Positions 1 through 10,554 of a stretch of DNA of 64,000 nucleotides are shown here, piece by piece. Each line of letters begins with the position of its first letter. Within the stretch, counting starts at the first letter, position 1. The DNA is taken from NCBI RefSeq assembly GCF_007971385.1, contig NZ_CP042434.1, forward strand, positions 1,984,001 to 2,048,000, written 5' to 3'. The position numbers and the translations under genes were made by a program. The stretch is from Arachidicoccus ginsenosidivorans. GTDB taxonomy: Bacteria > Bacteroidota > Bacteroidia > Chitinophagales > Chitinophagaceae. A model generated the notes under the pieces. That model saw only the letters and a list, made by a program, of their open reading frames with translations, made no database searches and was not told the origin of the DNA.

Positions 1-703
1 GTCCGTCATTTGCATATAGAGCCCATACCTCATAAAAAGCAGGCAATTGATATGAAGGGTCTGTATAGTTATAATTTCTTCCTTCAGGTGTAAAGCAAAT
101 TTGCTTATGTTCGATGTTGATAATATTAAAAATGCCATCCTTTGTCCCGTCTTTTTTCCACATATTGTCCAGAATAAAACGCGCTTCTTTATAATAATCT
201 ATTCCTGTAGTATTCCCCCATTTATTGGAAGCAAATAATAAGTCCGTAATAAAATACAATTCTCCGTCCGAAGCGGTGCCCGGCGAATTCTGCTTCATCG
301 TTTTGGGATTGATGCTCCAGGCAAAATATCCCTTTCTTGGGCCGCTCTGGTGCTGCAAATATTTTTTACTCCACCTCCATATCCGGTCAAATACATTCTT
401 TTTGCCCAACTGAACAGCGATCATCATTCCATACGAAAGCCCTTCACTTCTTGCATCGTGATTTTTTAAATCACTAACGTAGGCCATTGAATCTCCCACT
501 TCAAAATATACCTTATTTGACCCTTCAAATAATTGATGATAAACAAGACTGATTTTAGCATCAATTTCAGTTTGACTGTAACCAACCTCCCGCAGAACAT
601 TAGGGTATACATGCGTGTAATATGCGCCCCGATATTGTTGGCCCATAACCACTTTCATAAAGAATAAAACCATTAATAACAATAAAAGCTCTTTTCTGTT
701 CAT
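1..703 (-). CDS. GH8 reducing-end xylose-releasing exo-oligoxylanase, N-terminal part (gene runs off the left edge)
   Basis: This open frame has no stop before the left edge, so the 234 visible residues are the N-terminal part of the protein. It starts with a signal peptide (hydrophobic to about residue 20, then GQQY). The sequence has the GH8 signatures: NHDARSEGLSYGMM with the likely general acid Glu87, TASDGELYF with the conserved Asp146, and FTPEG...YTDPSYQLPAFYEVWA. Spacing and motifs fit the Rex subgroup, which removes xylose from the reducing end of xylo-oligosaccharides, rather than cellulase or chitosanase members. The catalytic base lies beyond the window. It is the last visible gene of the minus-strand block, 224 bp after a GH31 alpha-xylosidase, so a periplasmic role in finishing imported xylo-oligosaccharides is inferred. 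Family confidence is high; exact specificity is moderate. Confidence 0.88.
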   Translation of the reverse strand, partial: MNRKELLLLLMVLFFMKVVMGQQYRGAYYTHVYPNVLREVGYSQTEIDAKISLVYHQLFEGSNKVYFEVGDSMAYVSDLKNHDARSEGLSYGMMIAVQLGKKNVFDRIWRWSKKYLQHQSGPRKGYFAWSINPKTMKQNSPGTASDGELYFITDLLFASNKWGNTTGIDYYKEARFILDNMWKKDGTKDGIFNIINIEHKQICFTPEGRNYNYTDPSYQLPAFYEVWALYANDG

Positions 704-927
704 CAGATCCTTAATTAACTTCTTTAATAACTAATTGACCCGTATGGCAAAAATCCATATCCATCTATACGAGCAACGCCTCCCAGACTATCCAAATTGA
801 CCAGCACGGTCCGTTTATGTTCAACTACACTTGTCGAAAACCTGTTACAGTATAAACACGGCCATATCCAACCTATATTGCAACATTTTCTATATTTATT
901 TAAAATTAAATTGACAACAACGCCCCC

Positions 928-3282
928 TTAAAATGACAAATTCACCTGTATTTTTTCACCATTATAATTTATCACCTTATCAACGTTCTTTGTCAGCTTC
1001 ACGCTGGATCCGCCTTTATGTTTCATCAATACAACTCTAAACTTCCTCGTATTTAGCATCCCCGGGAAATGCCCACTTTTGTTACCAATAATTAAAGTAT
1101 GCTGATTATCATTCCAGTGAAAATTGATAGTCGTATATAGCCCCTTTTCATAATCATAGTTGTCATTTTCATCTTCATAAAGGGTAAAATCCGCATCGGC
1201 TCCGGGATAAATCCTGATTTCAAGATTATCCCATTTTTTTTCTGTCGCATACTGTACATCCGGCCCCCAGGGCATAATAGTTCCAGCCTTGACATAAAGT
1301 GGCATAATTCCAATAGGGGTAGCCCGATTAATATACTTACCTCCTTTTACCAATACGCCCGTCCAGAAGTCATACCAAGAAGCGTCAGCTGGCAAATAAA
1401 CCTGCTGTGTCTTTGCATCCTTCTTGGTCACCGGAGCAACCAGAAAAGAACTTCCAAACATATATTCATCGCCTATATCATATACATTTTTATCCTGTTT
1501 AAAATCAATTGCCAACGCCCGCATAAAAGACTGATTGTTATTTGTCACCTGCCAGGCAGTACTGTATATATAAGGCAGAAGACTATACCTTAATTTTATA
1601 AACTTTTCCAATACATCATAAATAGTATCACCTTTACTGCCAAACTGATAAATTTCTCTAGGAATAGCGGTACCATGCGACCGCATCATAGGCATAAAAG
1701 TCCCGAACTGTAACCACCGCGTATATAGTTCCTGAAATTCAGGATTCTTAGCGCCTCCGCCTTTTATGTAGCTATTTGCAAAGAATCCTCCTATATCTGT
1801 ATTCCAATAAGGGAGTCCGGTCATCGAAAAGTTTAAACCTGCGGGAATCTGCTTACGAAACGACTCCCAACTCGAAGTAACGTCCCCACTCCAAGTGTTG
1901 GAGGCAAACCGCTGCTGACCTGCAAATGCAGAACGAGTCAATATCACAACACGCTTAGCTGACGTGGTTGCTCTTTGGTGATCATACACCCCTTTAATAT
2001 GTTCTAAAGGAAAGGCGTTCCTTACTTTTCTGTATACCCCCAAATAGGTTTTCTGATCAAAATCACTATTTCTTTCATTGAGATGGTCAGGCTCCGATGA
2101 ATCGAGCCACCAGGCATCAACACCCAAAGAAAAAACACCTTTATTCAGATATCTCCAATAAATATCTCGGGCTGTTGGATCATATACATCATACACCTTA
2201 GCACCGCTTTTTGGTGGCCAGGTATCAAAATTCAGCAACATTCCCCTTTTCTTAAACTCACTGTACTGCCTGGTTTTGGGCCCAAAACCAGGCCAGGCAA
2301 CAACAAAAATATGCGCATTCAACTGGTGCACACTGTCTATCATCGCTTTAGGTCTTGGATAGGTTGTGTGATCAAAACGCATAGCATTCCAGTTACTGTC
2401 CTTACCCCAGTATTGCCAGTCCTGAATTATCCCGTCAAGCGGCACATGCAGCGCCCTGTATTTTTTTACGACATCCATAAGCTCAAACTGGGTTTTATAT
2501 CTTTCTTTTGACTGACTATAGCCATAGACCCATAATGGCAGCATTGGCACCTTTCCTGTCAAAAACCTCATCTGAGCTACAATACTGTCACCATTATCAC
2601 CTTGCATAAAATAATAATCCATACCGTTGCCAACTTTGGAATCAAAGGAGGTTTCCTCTTTATCATCCGTAAACAGGGTAGGTCCGTAATTATCCCAATA
2701 AATACCGTAGCCACTTATCGATTGAAAAAATGGGATTGCCACTTTGGTATTGCCCTGAACTAATAAATTTTTCTGATCTCGTTGGTTTAAATGACCATTT
2801 TGTTGTTGACCCAAGCCATAGATAACTTCATTCTTTTCTAATAAAAATGACTGTTTTACATCAAATGTAGCGACACCGCCATCTTTTACGGGCTTAAAAA
2901 CGGCTCCATTGTCCATTTCACTCAATAGCAGGTCGTTGTCCAGTTTGCAAAAGCTGATTTTTCCGGTTTTTTTGTTTAAGATTACCTTCAGTCGGGAGGT
3001 TTCAAGAAGTATTGAACTGTCCGTTATCCTAATCCTTCTGGGGACTTTTGTATCTGGGTTTTTAACCACCGCGAGACTGCGCTTCTGAAAACCACTTCCT
3101 TTAGGATATTTAATCACCCTAATAATGCCGGGATTATAGATTTCAAGTTCAACATTTATGCCGTTCACGACAGCTTTAATGCCATTAGCTGTCTTAAAAT
3201 GGACGGTTTGCCCATGCAATTGCTGGTTGTATACAATGAGACCAAGGGCCATTAGTATAACAGCAGTACAAAACGTTTTCAT
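928..3282 (-). CDS. GH31 alpha-xylosidase (family 31 glycosidase), secreted
   Basis: A 784-residue protein with an N-terminal hydrophobic signal (residues 1-24, ending near LHGQ). An N-terminal beta-sandwich is followed by the (beta/alpha)8 domain with the entry motif IIQDWQYWGKDSNW. The nucleophile motif is WWLDSSEPD (Asp394) and the acid/base motif TWSGDVTSSW (Asp467); LPYWNTDIGGFF follows. The WLDSSEPD form and the QDWQYWG loop are typical of alpha-xylosidases and of related Bacteroidota GH31 enzymes. It has no inserted PA14 domain, unlike the second GH31 of this locus at 15.4-18.0 kb. It follows GH95 after a 676 bp gap, so it may have its own promoter. The probable role is removal of alpha-linked xylose from arabinoxylan side chains. 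An alpha-glucosidase activity cannot be excluded from sequence alone. Confidence 0.88.
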   Translation of the reverse strand: MKTFCTAVILMALGLIVYNQQLHGQTVHFKTANGIKAVVNGINVELEIYNPGIIRVIKYPKGSGFQKRSLAVVKNPDTKVPRRIRITDSSILLETSRLKVILNKKTGKISFCKLDNDLLLSEMDNGAVFKPVKDGGVATFDVKQSFLLEKNEVIYGLGQQQNGHLNQRDQKNLLVQGNTKVAIPFFQSISGYGIYWDNYGPTLFTDDKEETSFDSKVGNGMDYYFMQGDNGDSIVAQMRFLTGKVPMLPLWVYGYSQSKERYKTQFELMDVVKKYRALHVPLDGIIQDWQYWGKDSNWNAMRFDHTTYPRPKAMIDSVHQLNAHIFVVAWPGFGPKTRQYSEFKKRGMLLNFDTWPPKSGAKVYDVYDPTARDIYWRYLNKGVFSLGVDAWWLDSSEPDHLNERNSDFDQKTYLGVYRKVRNAFPLEHIKGVYDHQRATTSAKRVVILTRSAFAGQQRFASNTWSGDVTSSWESFRKQIPAGLNFSMTGLPYWNTDIGGFFANSYIKGGGAKNPEFQELYTRWLQFGTFMPMMRSHGTAIPREIYQFGSKGDTIYDVLEKFIKLRYSLLPYIYSTAWQVTNNNQSFMRALAIDFKQDKNVYDIGDEYMFGSSFLVAPVTKKDAKTQQVYLPADASWYDFWTGVLVKGGKYINRATPIGIMPLYVKAGTIMPWGPDVQYATEKKWDNLEIRIYPGADADFTLYEDENDNYDYEKGLYTTINFHWNDNQHTLIIGNKSGHFPGMLNTRKFRVVLMKHKGGSSVKLTKNVDKVINYNGEKIQVNLSF

Positions 3283-3958
3283 TAATACGATCTATTTTAA
3301 TTTTTATTTAAAACTAATATCACGATCTCCTGTTCTTTTCCCAACCAAAATTTTAGCCCATACTTAAACCTGAACCTTGTAATATGTTTTCCAACAATAT
3401 TCGACCATTCATCTCCCCTAAATTACTGCCACGGCAATTACGAGACCCCCTCGAGCCCATAATCTGACCCCACTCAGCAACGACACTTTCATTAAAAGCA
3501 TGCAGTAAATAATATTAGGGCACAAGGACTTGACTATTCCTGAAGAACATATTAAATCAATTAACACTGCGTTCAATCAAACGAATCTTATTCAAAATAG
3601 TTTTACGGTTCAACGCGGGGGATTGCCCAAACACTATAACCACATTTCTCAAAATAATCATTTACAAGGCCAACAGCCTTTTCCTCGGGTAAATTAAAAA
3701 TCAATTCAAACAAAATAAAAGGCTTTCTCGCGCGTAAAATGTACATTTTACATTTAAAATTACGGATCCAAGGTCAAATATACAAATTTTGACTCAATCC
3801 CTGAACGATTAACTTTACTTTTTTGTTCCGGATCAGGGACAAACGGTCTTATCTCCGCCGAATAGCTACTATTTTCGGTCTAAAAAATAGATTCTTTATA
3901 AGTTGCCGCTCCTGATCAATTTGTCCCCGTTCTTTAGCCGAGTTCTCCTCTTTTTATA
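3283..3958. other. 676 bp intergenic region between GH95 and GH31
   Basis: I see no gene here on either strand. The stretch holds an 18 bp perfect palindrome at 3734-3751, listed separately, and an imperfect inverted repeat built on GGGACAAA (about 3836) and TTTGTCCC (about 3920). The length is unusual for this block, where neighbours are normally 10-220 bp apart. This suggests a promoter region for the GH31-GH8 genes or a site of past gene loss. Confidence 0.5.
3734..3751. promoter_or_regulatory. 18 bp perfect palindrome, possible operator
   Basis: GTAAAATGTACATTTTAC reads identically on both strands. It lies in the long gap about 450 bp upstream of the GH31 start and about 210 bp downstream of the GH95 stop. 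Its sequence is unrelated to the TTGCAATCGATTGCAA motif near the LacI-type gene, so if it is an operator it binds a different protein. No function is shown by the sequence. Confidence 0.3.
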
Positions 3959-6415
3959 CTACCGGGCAACAAATGAATAAACCTGTCCTGGCTTTGTAAC
4001 AATGTCATAAAGCCCGGTTTTTTTTAGTACTGGCTCTTGTATGGTCGCTTGTGGTGAAATTATAGCTCTTGCGGTCGATTCAAGGTGATAAAATGGATTT
4101 GGATTCTCGCCGGTTGCTATTGAAATATTACTTCCATCAGTAAATTTTAATACATTAGGCGTTCGTATTCTCAGGTTACCTCCAGCATTTGACTTTATCT
4201 GAACTTTGACAACTTTCGCTTCATCCCATTCCAAATCAACGATTTCAAAACCACCTATGGCACGCAGACCACTCACCTTACCTCTCGACCACTGATCGGG
4301 CAAAGCCGGAATCAAATTCACGGCACCATCATCACTTTGTAACAGCATTTCTGTAATACCCGATACACAGCCAAAATTGCCATCAATCTGGAAGGGAGGA
4401 TGTGCATCAAAAAGATTATTATAGCTACCACCACCTTCGGACTTTGAACCCACTGGTGATAATTGCTTCTGTATTAATAAATAAGCATGATTTCCGTCCA
4501 GCATTCGTGCCCACCAGTTGACTTTCCAGGCCATGCTCCAGCCCGTTGAAACGTCTCCTCTTTGAATCAGCGTATTTTTTGCAGCACCAAATAGTTTGGG
4601 GGTCCGATAAGGGGATATCTGGTTGGACGGGAATAGTCCGAACAGCTGAGATATGTGCCGGTGATGATCCATAGGATCATCAAGATCTTCCATCCATTCC
4701 TGCAACTGCCCATACCGTCCAATTTGCATCGGTGCCAAACGGGACCGCATATCAATTAAAGTATCAATAAACGATTTATCCTTATGGAGGAGTTTGGCCG
4801 CCCGTATTGTATTGCTAAAGACATCAAATACAATCTGGTTACTCATTGTCGTCCCGGCATCAATGGAAGCACCCTGATGCTCTTTTGGCGCATTTTCAGG
4901 CGACATATCGGGGCAAAGAACCAACCAGTTATGTTTAGGCTCCTCCACCAAGTAATCTACATAAAATAAGGCCGCACCTTTCATAATGGGGTAAACCGAG
5001 GCGAGAAAATCCTTGTCCGCACTATATAGATAATGTTCCCATAAATGCTTGCTTAACCAGCCTCCACCGTTACTCCAAAGCCCCCAGAATGCGCCATCCA
5101 CGGCACCGGTAGAACGCCAGAGATCTGTATTGTGATGAGCCATCCATCCCCTGGCTCCATACATTTCCTGGGCCGTCTGTTTTCCCATAACCGACAGGTC
5201 CTTGATCATACCAAATAGCGGTTCATGCATTTCAGCGAGATTCGTTTTCTCCGCTGGCCAATAATTCATTTCAGTATTAATGTTAATCGTATACTTACTG
5301 TCCCAGGGTGGAAATAATTTATTATTCCACAGCCCCTGTAGTGTTGCAGGTTGACCGCCGGGCTGCGATGATGCAATTAACAAGTACCGTCCATATTGGT
5401 AATAGAGTGTTACGAGTTGCGGGTCATTAACCGTGGCAAAATTTTTAAGACGAACATCGGTAGGAAGTTTAGCAGCCTTTGTGGTTCCAAGGTCCAGTTT
5501 AACCCGGTTAAAGTATTTCTGATATTCAGTAACATTTGTGCTTAAAATATCTAGGTAGGATTTGGGATAGGCCTTATCCAGGTAGGCTACCGCTTTCTTA
5601 TTCTCGTCTTCCTGGATATTATGATAATTCTTAAAATTAGTTGCAATCGAAATATAAATAGTGACTTCATTCGCCCCTAATACTGATAGGGTGGAATCTC
5701 CGGCCTGCAGTTTTCCACCGTCCAGTTTAAACCGTGCAATCCCTTTATAACGAACAGCCCCTTGTACGCCTTCGTGATCCATGGTTTTTCCTGAGATCGA
5801 CAATTCAGGACCTGCCGCTGTAACCAAGGCATTTTTCTCAGGGGTGGTAAAATAAGCCTTAAATGAAATACTTCCTTTTATATCCGCCGTCAAATGCATG
5901 ACGATTACCTGATCTCTTAAAGAGGAAAGTGTCTCCCTTTTATAGGTAACTCCATTTTGCTTAAAAGTTGTCGATGCAACTGCGCTGTCCAGGTTTAAAG
6001 TCCGTGTATAGTTTACGTAACGGCCTTTGCGGTTAAATGCAAGATTCAGTTCCCCGATAGGCTCATACATTTGTCCTTGTGAAGATTTGCTTATGATGGA
6101 TTTATTTGTAAGTGCTTCAGCAGCTTTGTACCTTCCCTCAAAAATAAGCTTTCGAATCCGGGGAAGTGCTGCTAAAGCCTCTGGATTGTCATTTTGATTC
6201 GGACTGCCACTCCAAACTGTGCTTTCGTTTAGCTGGATCCTTTCTGTATCTACATTACCATACAGCATTGCCCCCAATCTCCCATTGCCAAGTGGCAACG
6301 CATTTTCCCAGGTATTACCTGAAGGATGATCGTACCAAAGACTCAGCATTGCATCCTTTTGCGCATTACAGCATACCGAAATAAAAAGAACGCTTACAAA
6401 TAAAATTCCCCGCAT
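3959..6415 (-). CDS. GH95 alpha-L-galactosidase / alpha-L-fucosidase
   Basis: An 818-residue GH95 enzyme with a short signal peptide ([19 protein letters not shown]). The N-terminal domain has [20 protein letters not shown] and [11 protein letters not shown]. Catalytic positions by comparison with AfcA are all present: Asn378 and Asn380 in [12 protein letters not shown], the acid Glu573 in [12 protein letters not shown], and Asp678 in [11 protein letters not shown]. The residue two before the first catalytic Asn is Thr376. In fucosidases of the family this is His, and Thr is, to my recollection, the form found in the Bacteroides ovatus xylan-locus enzyme active on L-galactose. In cereal glucuronoarabinoxylan, L-galactose caps xylose-containing side chains, which fits the GH31 and GH127 neighbours. 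Family is certain; preference for L-galactose is inference. Confidence 0.88.
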   Translation of the reverse strand: MRGILFVSVLFISVCCNAQKDAMLSLWYDHPSGNTWENALPLGNGRLGAMLYGNVDTERIQLNESTVWSGSPNQNDNPEALAALPRIRKLIFEGRYKAAEALTNKSIISKSSQGQMYEPIGELNLAFNRKGRYVNYTRTLNLDSAVASTTFKQNGVTYKRETLSSLRDQVIVMHLTADIKGSISFKAYFTTPEKNALVTAAGPELSISGKTMDHEGVQGAVRYKGIARFKLDGGKLQAGDSTLSVLGANEVTIYISIATNFKNYHNIQEDENKKAVAYLDKAYPKSYLDILSTNVTEYQKYFNRVKLDLGTTKAAKLPTDVRLKNFATVNDPQLVTLYYQYGRYLLIASSQPGGQPATLQGLWNNKLFPPWDSKYTININTEMNYWPAEKTNLAEMHEPLFGMIKDLSVMGKQTAQEMYGARGWMAHHNTDLWRSTGAVDGAFWGLWSNGGGWLSKHLWEHYLYSADKDFLASVYPIMKGAALFYVDYLVEEPKHNWLVLCPDMSPENAPKEHQGASIDAGTTMSNQIVFDVFSNTIRAAKLLHKDKSFIDTLIDMRSRLAPMQIGRYGQLQEWMEDLDDPMDHHRHISQLFGLFPSNQISPYRTPKLFGAAKNTLIQRGDVSTGWSMAWKVNWWARMLDGNHAYLLIQKQLSPVGSKSEGGGSYNNLFDAHPPFQIDGNFGCVSGITEMLLQSDDGAVNLIPALPDQWSRGKVSGLRAIGGFEIVDLEWDEAKVVKVQIKSNAGGNLRIRTPNVLKFTDGSNISIATGENPNPFYHLESTARAIISPQATIQEPVLKKTGLYDIVTKPGQVYSFVAR

Positions 6416-6535
6416 AATTCAATAATTTTAAACAAAATTTTTTAATGCTTGTTGCTGAAATTTGAACCATTAAAGATCAATTTTTTGCATACTTGTAAAT
6501 TTCAATTCTTTTATTAGTGTGCATTTATGAAATTA

Positions 6536-8920
6536 TTACTTCAAAATACGTACATCGAAAACCCGGCCGGTACCCTTTCCTTCCACATCCTCAAATTTCA
6601 CGGTTACAGAAGGCAGCTGTCTGAATTTTGGATCAACCGGATAATCTAAGGAGTAAAATACACCATCTTTTGATGTTTTCGCATACAATTCCGGTAGCTG
6701 CCTGTTGTTAATATATATCCTCAACCCTCGTAATGTGCTATTTCCAAAATAAGCAACCCTCAAGTACCTGGCACTCGAATCCATCTTCAAATTGTAAGCA
6801 AAATAACCATTTTCCGCAGACCGCCAATGCCGGTTCTTAAAGATGCCTGATACTGAATTTTCACTTTGGATAACATGATCGATTTCAGGTTGTTGCTCTC
6901 CGGGCGTAACATGGTCAATCGTAGTCAACGACATCCTCATGACTTCATGGTCTTGTCCGGCTAGCTCCTGTTCTCTTTCATTTACTGCTCCTCTCTGTGC
7001 AACCGGCCAGTAAATCATATAACGGCTATCATGAATATCAAAAAAAGGCACCAGTTTTAAGTGCTTGTTTCCTGTATAACCTGCCGGATAAACCAACGGT
7101 GGAACTTTGAAAGTTAACGGCTTTCCGTTTATGGGGATCAGCTTCAGATTTTGAATACTCGTGCTATCCACTTTTAGTATCGGTGTCTCAGCAAGGTCAT
7201 AGAGTGGACCAGAAGCAATATGGTCAAACCTCCCGCCATCACCTTCGGGTTTTACAATATCTGTCGTATCAGTGACAGCCCCAGAATAACTGGTCCATGT
7301 TCAAAACTAACCCATCCTGAATTATCCGGAAGAGGTATCATCCGGTCTTTCATCGGAAGCGCTATTTCAACATAATCTCCATTATGCCAGATCCTGTGAA
7401 CTTGTGCATAACCAGCCTTATTCACCGTGATTGCAACAGGTTTTCCATTAATCTTCACTGCCATGGACCCTCTTAGCCACTGTGGCCTCCGGATATAAAA
7501 GGTAAATTCCTTATTTTCCTTTAGGTTGATATCAACGGAAGTATTGGCGTCATAGGGGAAACGGTTTTGCTGTGTTAAACGCATGCCCTGCTCTTTCCAG
7601 TTCAACTCAGACGCGACAAACAGGTTCAGATAAAGGTTCTTACCCTGATGGGTATAAATCATTTCGCCATACTTGCCGTGGTTTTCCATACCCGTTCCAA
7701 CGCAGCACCAAAAATCATTATCTGCTACGGAATACACGCGGTATTCCCGCGGCCTGACAGGTGTAAAATAAACAAATCCCCCTTTACCCCTTCTTATAGT
7801 GGACAAAATGTGGTTATACATTGTTCTCTCATAATAATCCATATACCTGCTGCTAGGATTAGACAGGAAAAGGTCTTCCGTAAGTTTCAGCATATTATAG
7901 CTATTACAGGTCTCGGGGCCCTGGACAGATTCGATCATCGACGAAAAATCATCAATGGGATTAAAATGCTCTTTTACACTGTTACCTCCAAATGAAACCG
8001 TCCTTTTTCCAACCACTGTATTCCAGAAGAAATTTGCGGCTTCTCCATAGAGCGTATCCTTAGGACTCAGATTCGCAATCTTTTCAAAACCGATGATTTT
8101 GGGGATCTGGGTATTAGCATGAAGTCCTGTAAGTTTATCTTCCCGACCTGCGAGGGCGTGAACAAAGTCTTTTTGACTGAACCTTTTTGCCATTTTAAGA
8201 TAAACCGGGCTCCTGGTTATTGCATATACATCCGCAAATACTTCATTCATCCCGCCATACTCTGTCTGAAGCATCTTTTGCATTTGCTTATCTGATAACC
8301 CGGAAAGCAAATCAACGGCCCAATCACTCAGTTTTATCAAAATAGTTTTGGCCTGTTGATTATTACCGATTTCATATGCATCCCTTAAGCCTGCAAACAA
8401 CTTATGCAGGTTATACCAAGGTACCCATTTTTTATAAAACAAACTAAAATCACCTGTCTTGAGTAATGCCCACATCTTCTGACCACCTGGAACTCCGCCT
8501 ATATAGCCATTTTGTCCATGCTCCTGGCATCTGGCCAGTTCACTTATCATATAGTCCAGCCTTTCCTTGCATCCTTTATCTCCCAGGGAAGCGTCCATTT
8601 GAGCCAATGCAGTCAAATAATGGCCCGCTGTATGCCCGTCAAGTCCCATACTTTCCCAATTCCCATAAGGCTGGGCTTTGGCGGGTAACCCCGCCTCCCG
8701 GAGGTAGGGCGCTAAAAGCCGGTCCGGGTCCAGCTGCATCATATATTTCAGGTCTGCCTTTTCTGCCTCAGAAAACGGACTTTCCAGCAAACGTACTTCA
8801 TTTAAAGCGAATTTTTGCTGGGTAATATCCTGCCCTTCGCAGTGCCCAAACCAGCGACAACAAACATAAATATACCACCAAAAATCACAGATGACTTCAA
8901 AATTATTCAGGTTTTATCAT
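6536..8920 (-). CDS. GH127 (DUF1680) beta-L-arabinofuranosidase-like enzyme, interrupted by frameshifts
   Basis: Three reading frames together encode one protein of about 795 residues. One missing base in the CCCC run at 7279-7282 separates the C-terminal part (from about GAVTDTTDIVKPEG) from the catalytic part. A second, in the CCC at 8833-8835, separates the signal-peptide segment (IFMFVVAGLGTA) from QDITQQKFALNEVRLL. A third near 8905-8909 would connect an ATG at 8918-8920 that overlaps the SusD stop (TAATG). The GH127 metal/nucleophile residues are intact: Glu and Cys of GPETC (codons at 7912-7914 and 7906-7908) and the Cys pair of FWCCVGTG (7702-7707). The family removes beta-L-arabinofuranose; other DUF1680 members have different substrates, so the activity is tentative. 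Intact catalytic residues argue for assembly errors rather than a true pseudogene. Confidence 0.8.
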
Positions 8921-10527
8921 TAATTATTCATTGCGTTCCCTTTCAGATTAGAATTATTATCCAATTCTGCCTGAGGGAAAGGGTAATACATTGCTCTTGG
9001 TGTCCATCCAATCTTCTTTAACGGCTCAAGCCATTGTGGATCCGCCATACCCCATCTTAGAAGGTCAAAGTAACGTAAATATTCACCACAGAATTCAACA
9101 TAGCGCTCGTGTGCTATGATATTTTTTATTGTATTTAACCGCACACCATTTATTACGGTATCTTTCGCCAGTAATTTATCTACATCTGGAATGGTTCCCG
9201 GAGAATGCTGGTACCACAATTGAGGTTGTTCAGAGGGCACAACATCATTTGCCCTGGCGCGCACCATATTGATGTATTTTTTAGCTCCCGGTACGTCTCC
9301 TGCTTCATTGAGGCATTCAGCATACATCAACAACACATCGGAATACCTCAAGAGTCTATCGTTAATACCATCATCAAAATCAGCAACCTGAACATCAGGA
9401 CAATACTTCCGGGTACCGTAAAGATCCTTATTAGTAGCCAAATGGGCCATCCAATACTTGTAATCGGTCACTGTGCCGTCAATTTGCGTATACTTTGCGC
9501 CATTGTCACACCAGAGCGTCATAAATTTACGAGGATCACCTGGTTCAAATTCATCGTAAGTCTTCTTATTAGGTGCCAGATTCCACCATGCGCCCCCTGT
9601 TCCGTCAAACATGCCAATTTCTTGCCAACGCCATGAGTCAGACAAATCGTCTCCCAGCCAGCCGGTGCCATTATGCATCTGAACTTCAAAAACAGACTCT
9701 GCGTTATTTTCTGTAGCTTCTTTAAAATTATCACTGTAACTACTCATTAAATGATATTGACCACTTTCTATCACGTTCTTCAACTGAACTTGGGCTTTCG
9801 CAAACTCTGCCGGTTTCCCGATCTCCAAAATAGGTCTATACATATATGCCCTTGCCAAATATGCCTCGGCTGCCCCCTTGGTCGCACGTCCGATATTTGC
9901 GGCGTTCGAATATAAAACACTTCTTTCAGGTAATAATTCCACCGCCTTCTGAAAATCTTCGATAATCAATTGATAAATCTGACCAGCAGTGGCATTCGTT
10001 GGATAATATTCATCACTACTTTTAACTGGATCTGTAATTAAAGGAATGGTTTCCCCAAATAACATACACAAATGCATATAATGAAAAGCACGCAAAAAAT
10101 GTGCCTCCCCTAAAAGCCTGTTCTTCCTTGCCTCATCTATCGTCCCGGTAAAATTGCTAATCCGGTCTAAGGCAATATTTGCCGCAAAGACACCATTGAA
10201 AAAGTCCTTCCATGTTGCTACAGGCATTTGATCGCTCGAAGGCGTATTATAGGTATCCTGGTACATGGGTTCCCATTTAAAAGTATGATTAAAATCATCA
10301 CCTGGTGCCAGTAATTCATAATACAGCATTCTTGCATAACCACCTTGAGTTCGACCGACAATTGCCTGATAAGCAGGAATAATAGCCGCTTCCAATTCTT
10401 CAGGCGTCTTATAGTAGGTATCAACCGATAGCTCCTGGGGATTAATCAAATCAAGGTTTGGCTTACAACCAGACAAAAATAATGATCCGGACACCAAAAA
10501 CGCCAATATATATATAGTATGTTTCAT
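8920..10527 (-). CDS. SusD/RagB-family outer-membrane glycan-binding lipoprotein
   Basis: A 535-residue protein with a lipoprotein signal (LFLSGC, Cys21) and the SusD start pattern INPQELSVDTYYKTPEELEAAIIPAY. The helical TPR-like region contains GEAHFLRAFHYMHL and YLARAYMY. The C-terminal RagB/SusD region has RLLRYSDVLLMYAECLNEAGD and HERYVEFCGEYLRYFDLLRWG. It caps the SusC porin encoded 27 bp upstream and delivers oligosaccharides to it at the cell surface. Its stop codon overlaps the probable ATG of the GH127 gene, which implies translational coupling. The preferred ligand cannot be read from sequence; the context points to decorated arabinoxylan fragments. Confidence 0.93.
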   Translation of the reverse strand: MKHTIYILAFLVSGSLFLSGCKPNLDLINPQELSVDTYYKTPEELEAAIIPAYQAIVGRTQGGYARMLYYELLAPGDDFNHTFKWEPMYQDTYNTPSSDQMPVATWKDFFNGVFAANIALDRISNFTGTIDEARKNRLLGEAHFLRAFHYMHLCMLFGETIPLITDPVKSSDEYYPTNATAGQIYQLIIEDFQKAVELLPERSVLYSNAANIGRATKGAAEAYLARAYMYRPILEIGKPAEFAKAQVQLKNVIESGQYHLMSSYSDNFKEATENNAESVFEVQMHNGTGWLGDDLSDSWRWQEIGMFDGTGGAWWNLAPNKKTYDEFEPGDPRKFMTLWCDNGAKYTQIDGTVTDYKYWMAHLATNKDLYGTRKYCPDVQVADFDDGINDRLLRYSDVLLMYAECLNEAGDVPGAKKYINMVRARANDVVPSEQPQLWYQHSPGTIPDVDKLLAKDTVINGVRLNTIKNIIAHERYVEFCGEYLRYFDLLRWGMADPQWLEPLKKIGWTPRAMYYPFPQAELDNNSNLKGNAMNN

Positions 10528-10554
10528 GATATAATTTTATGATAATGAATGGAA

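Noticed and set aside
225-413. Plus-strand open frame of 62 codons
   Set aside because: It lies opposite the strongly conserved GH8 sequence and is a shadow of that gene.
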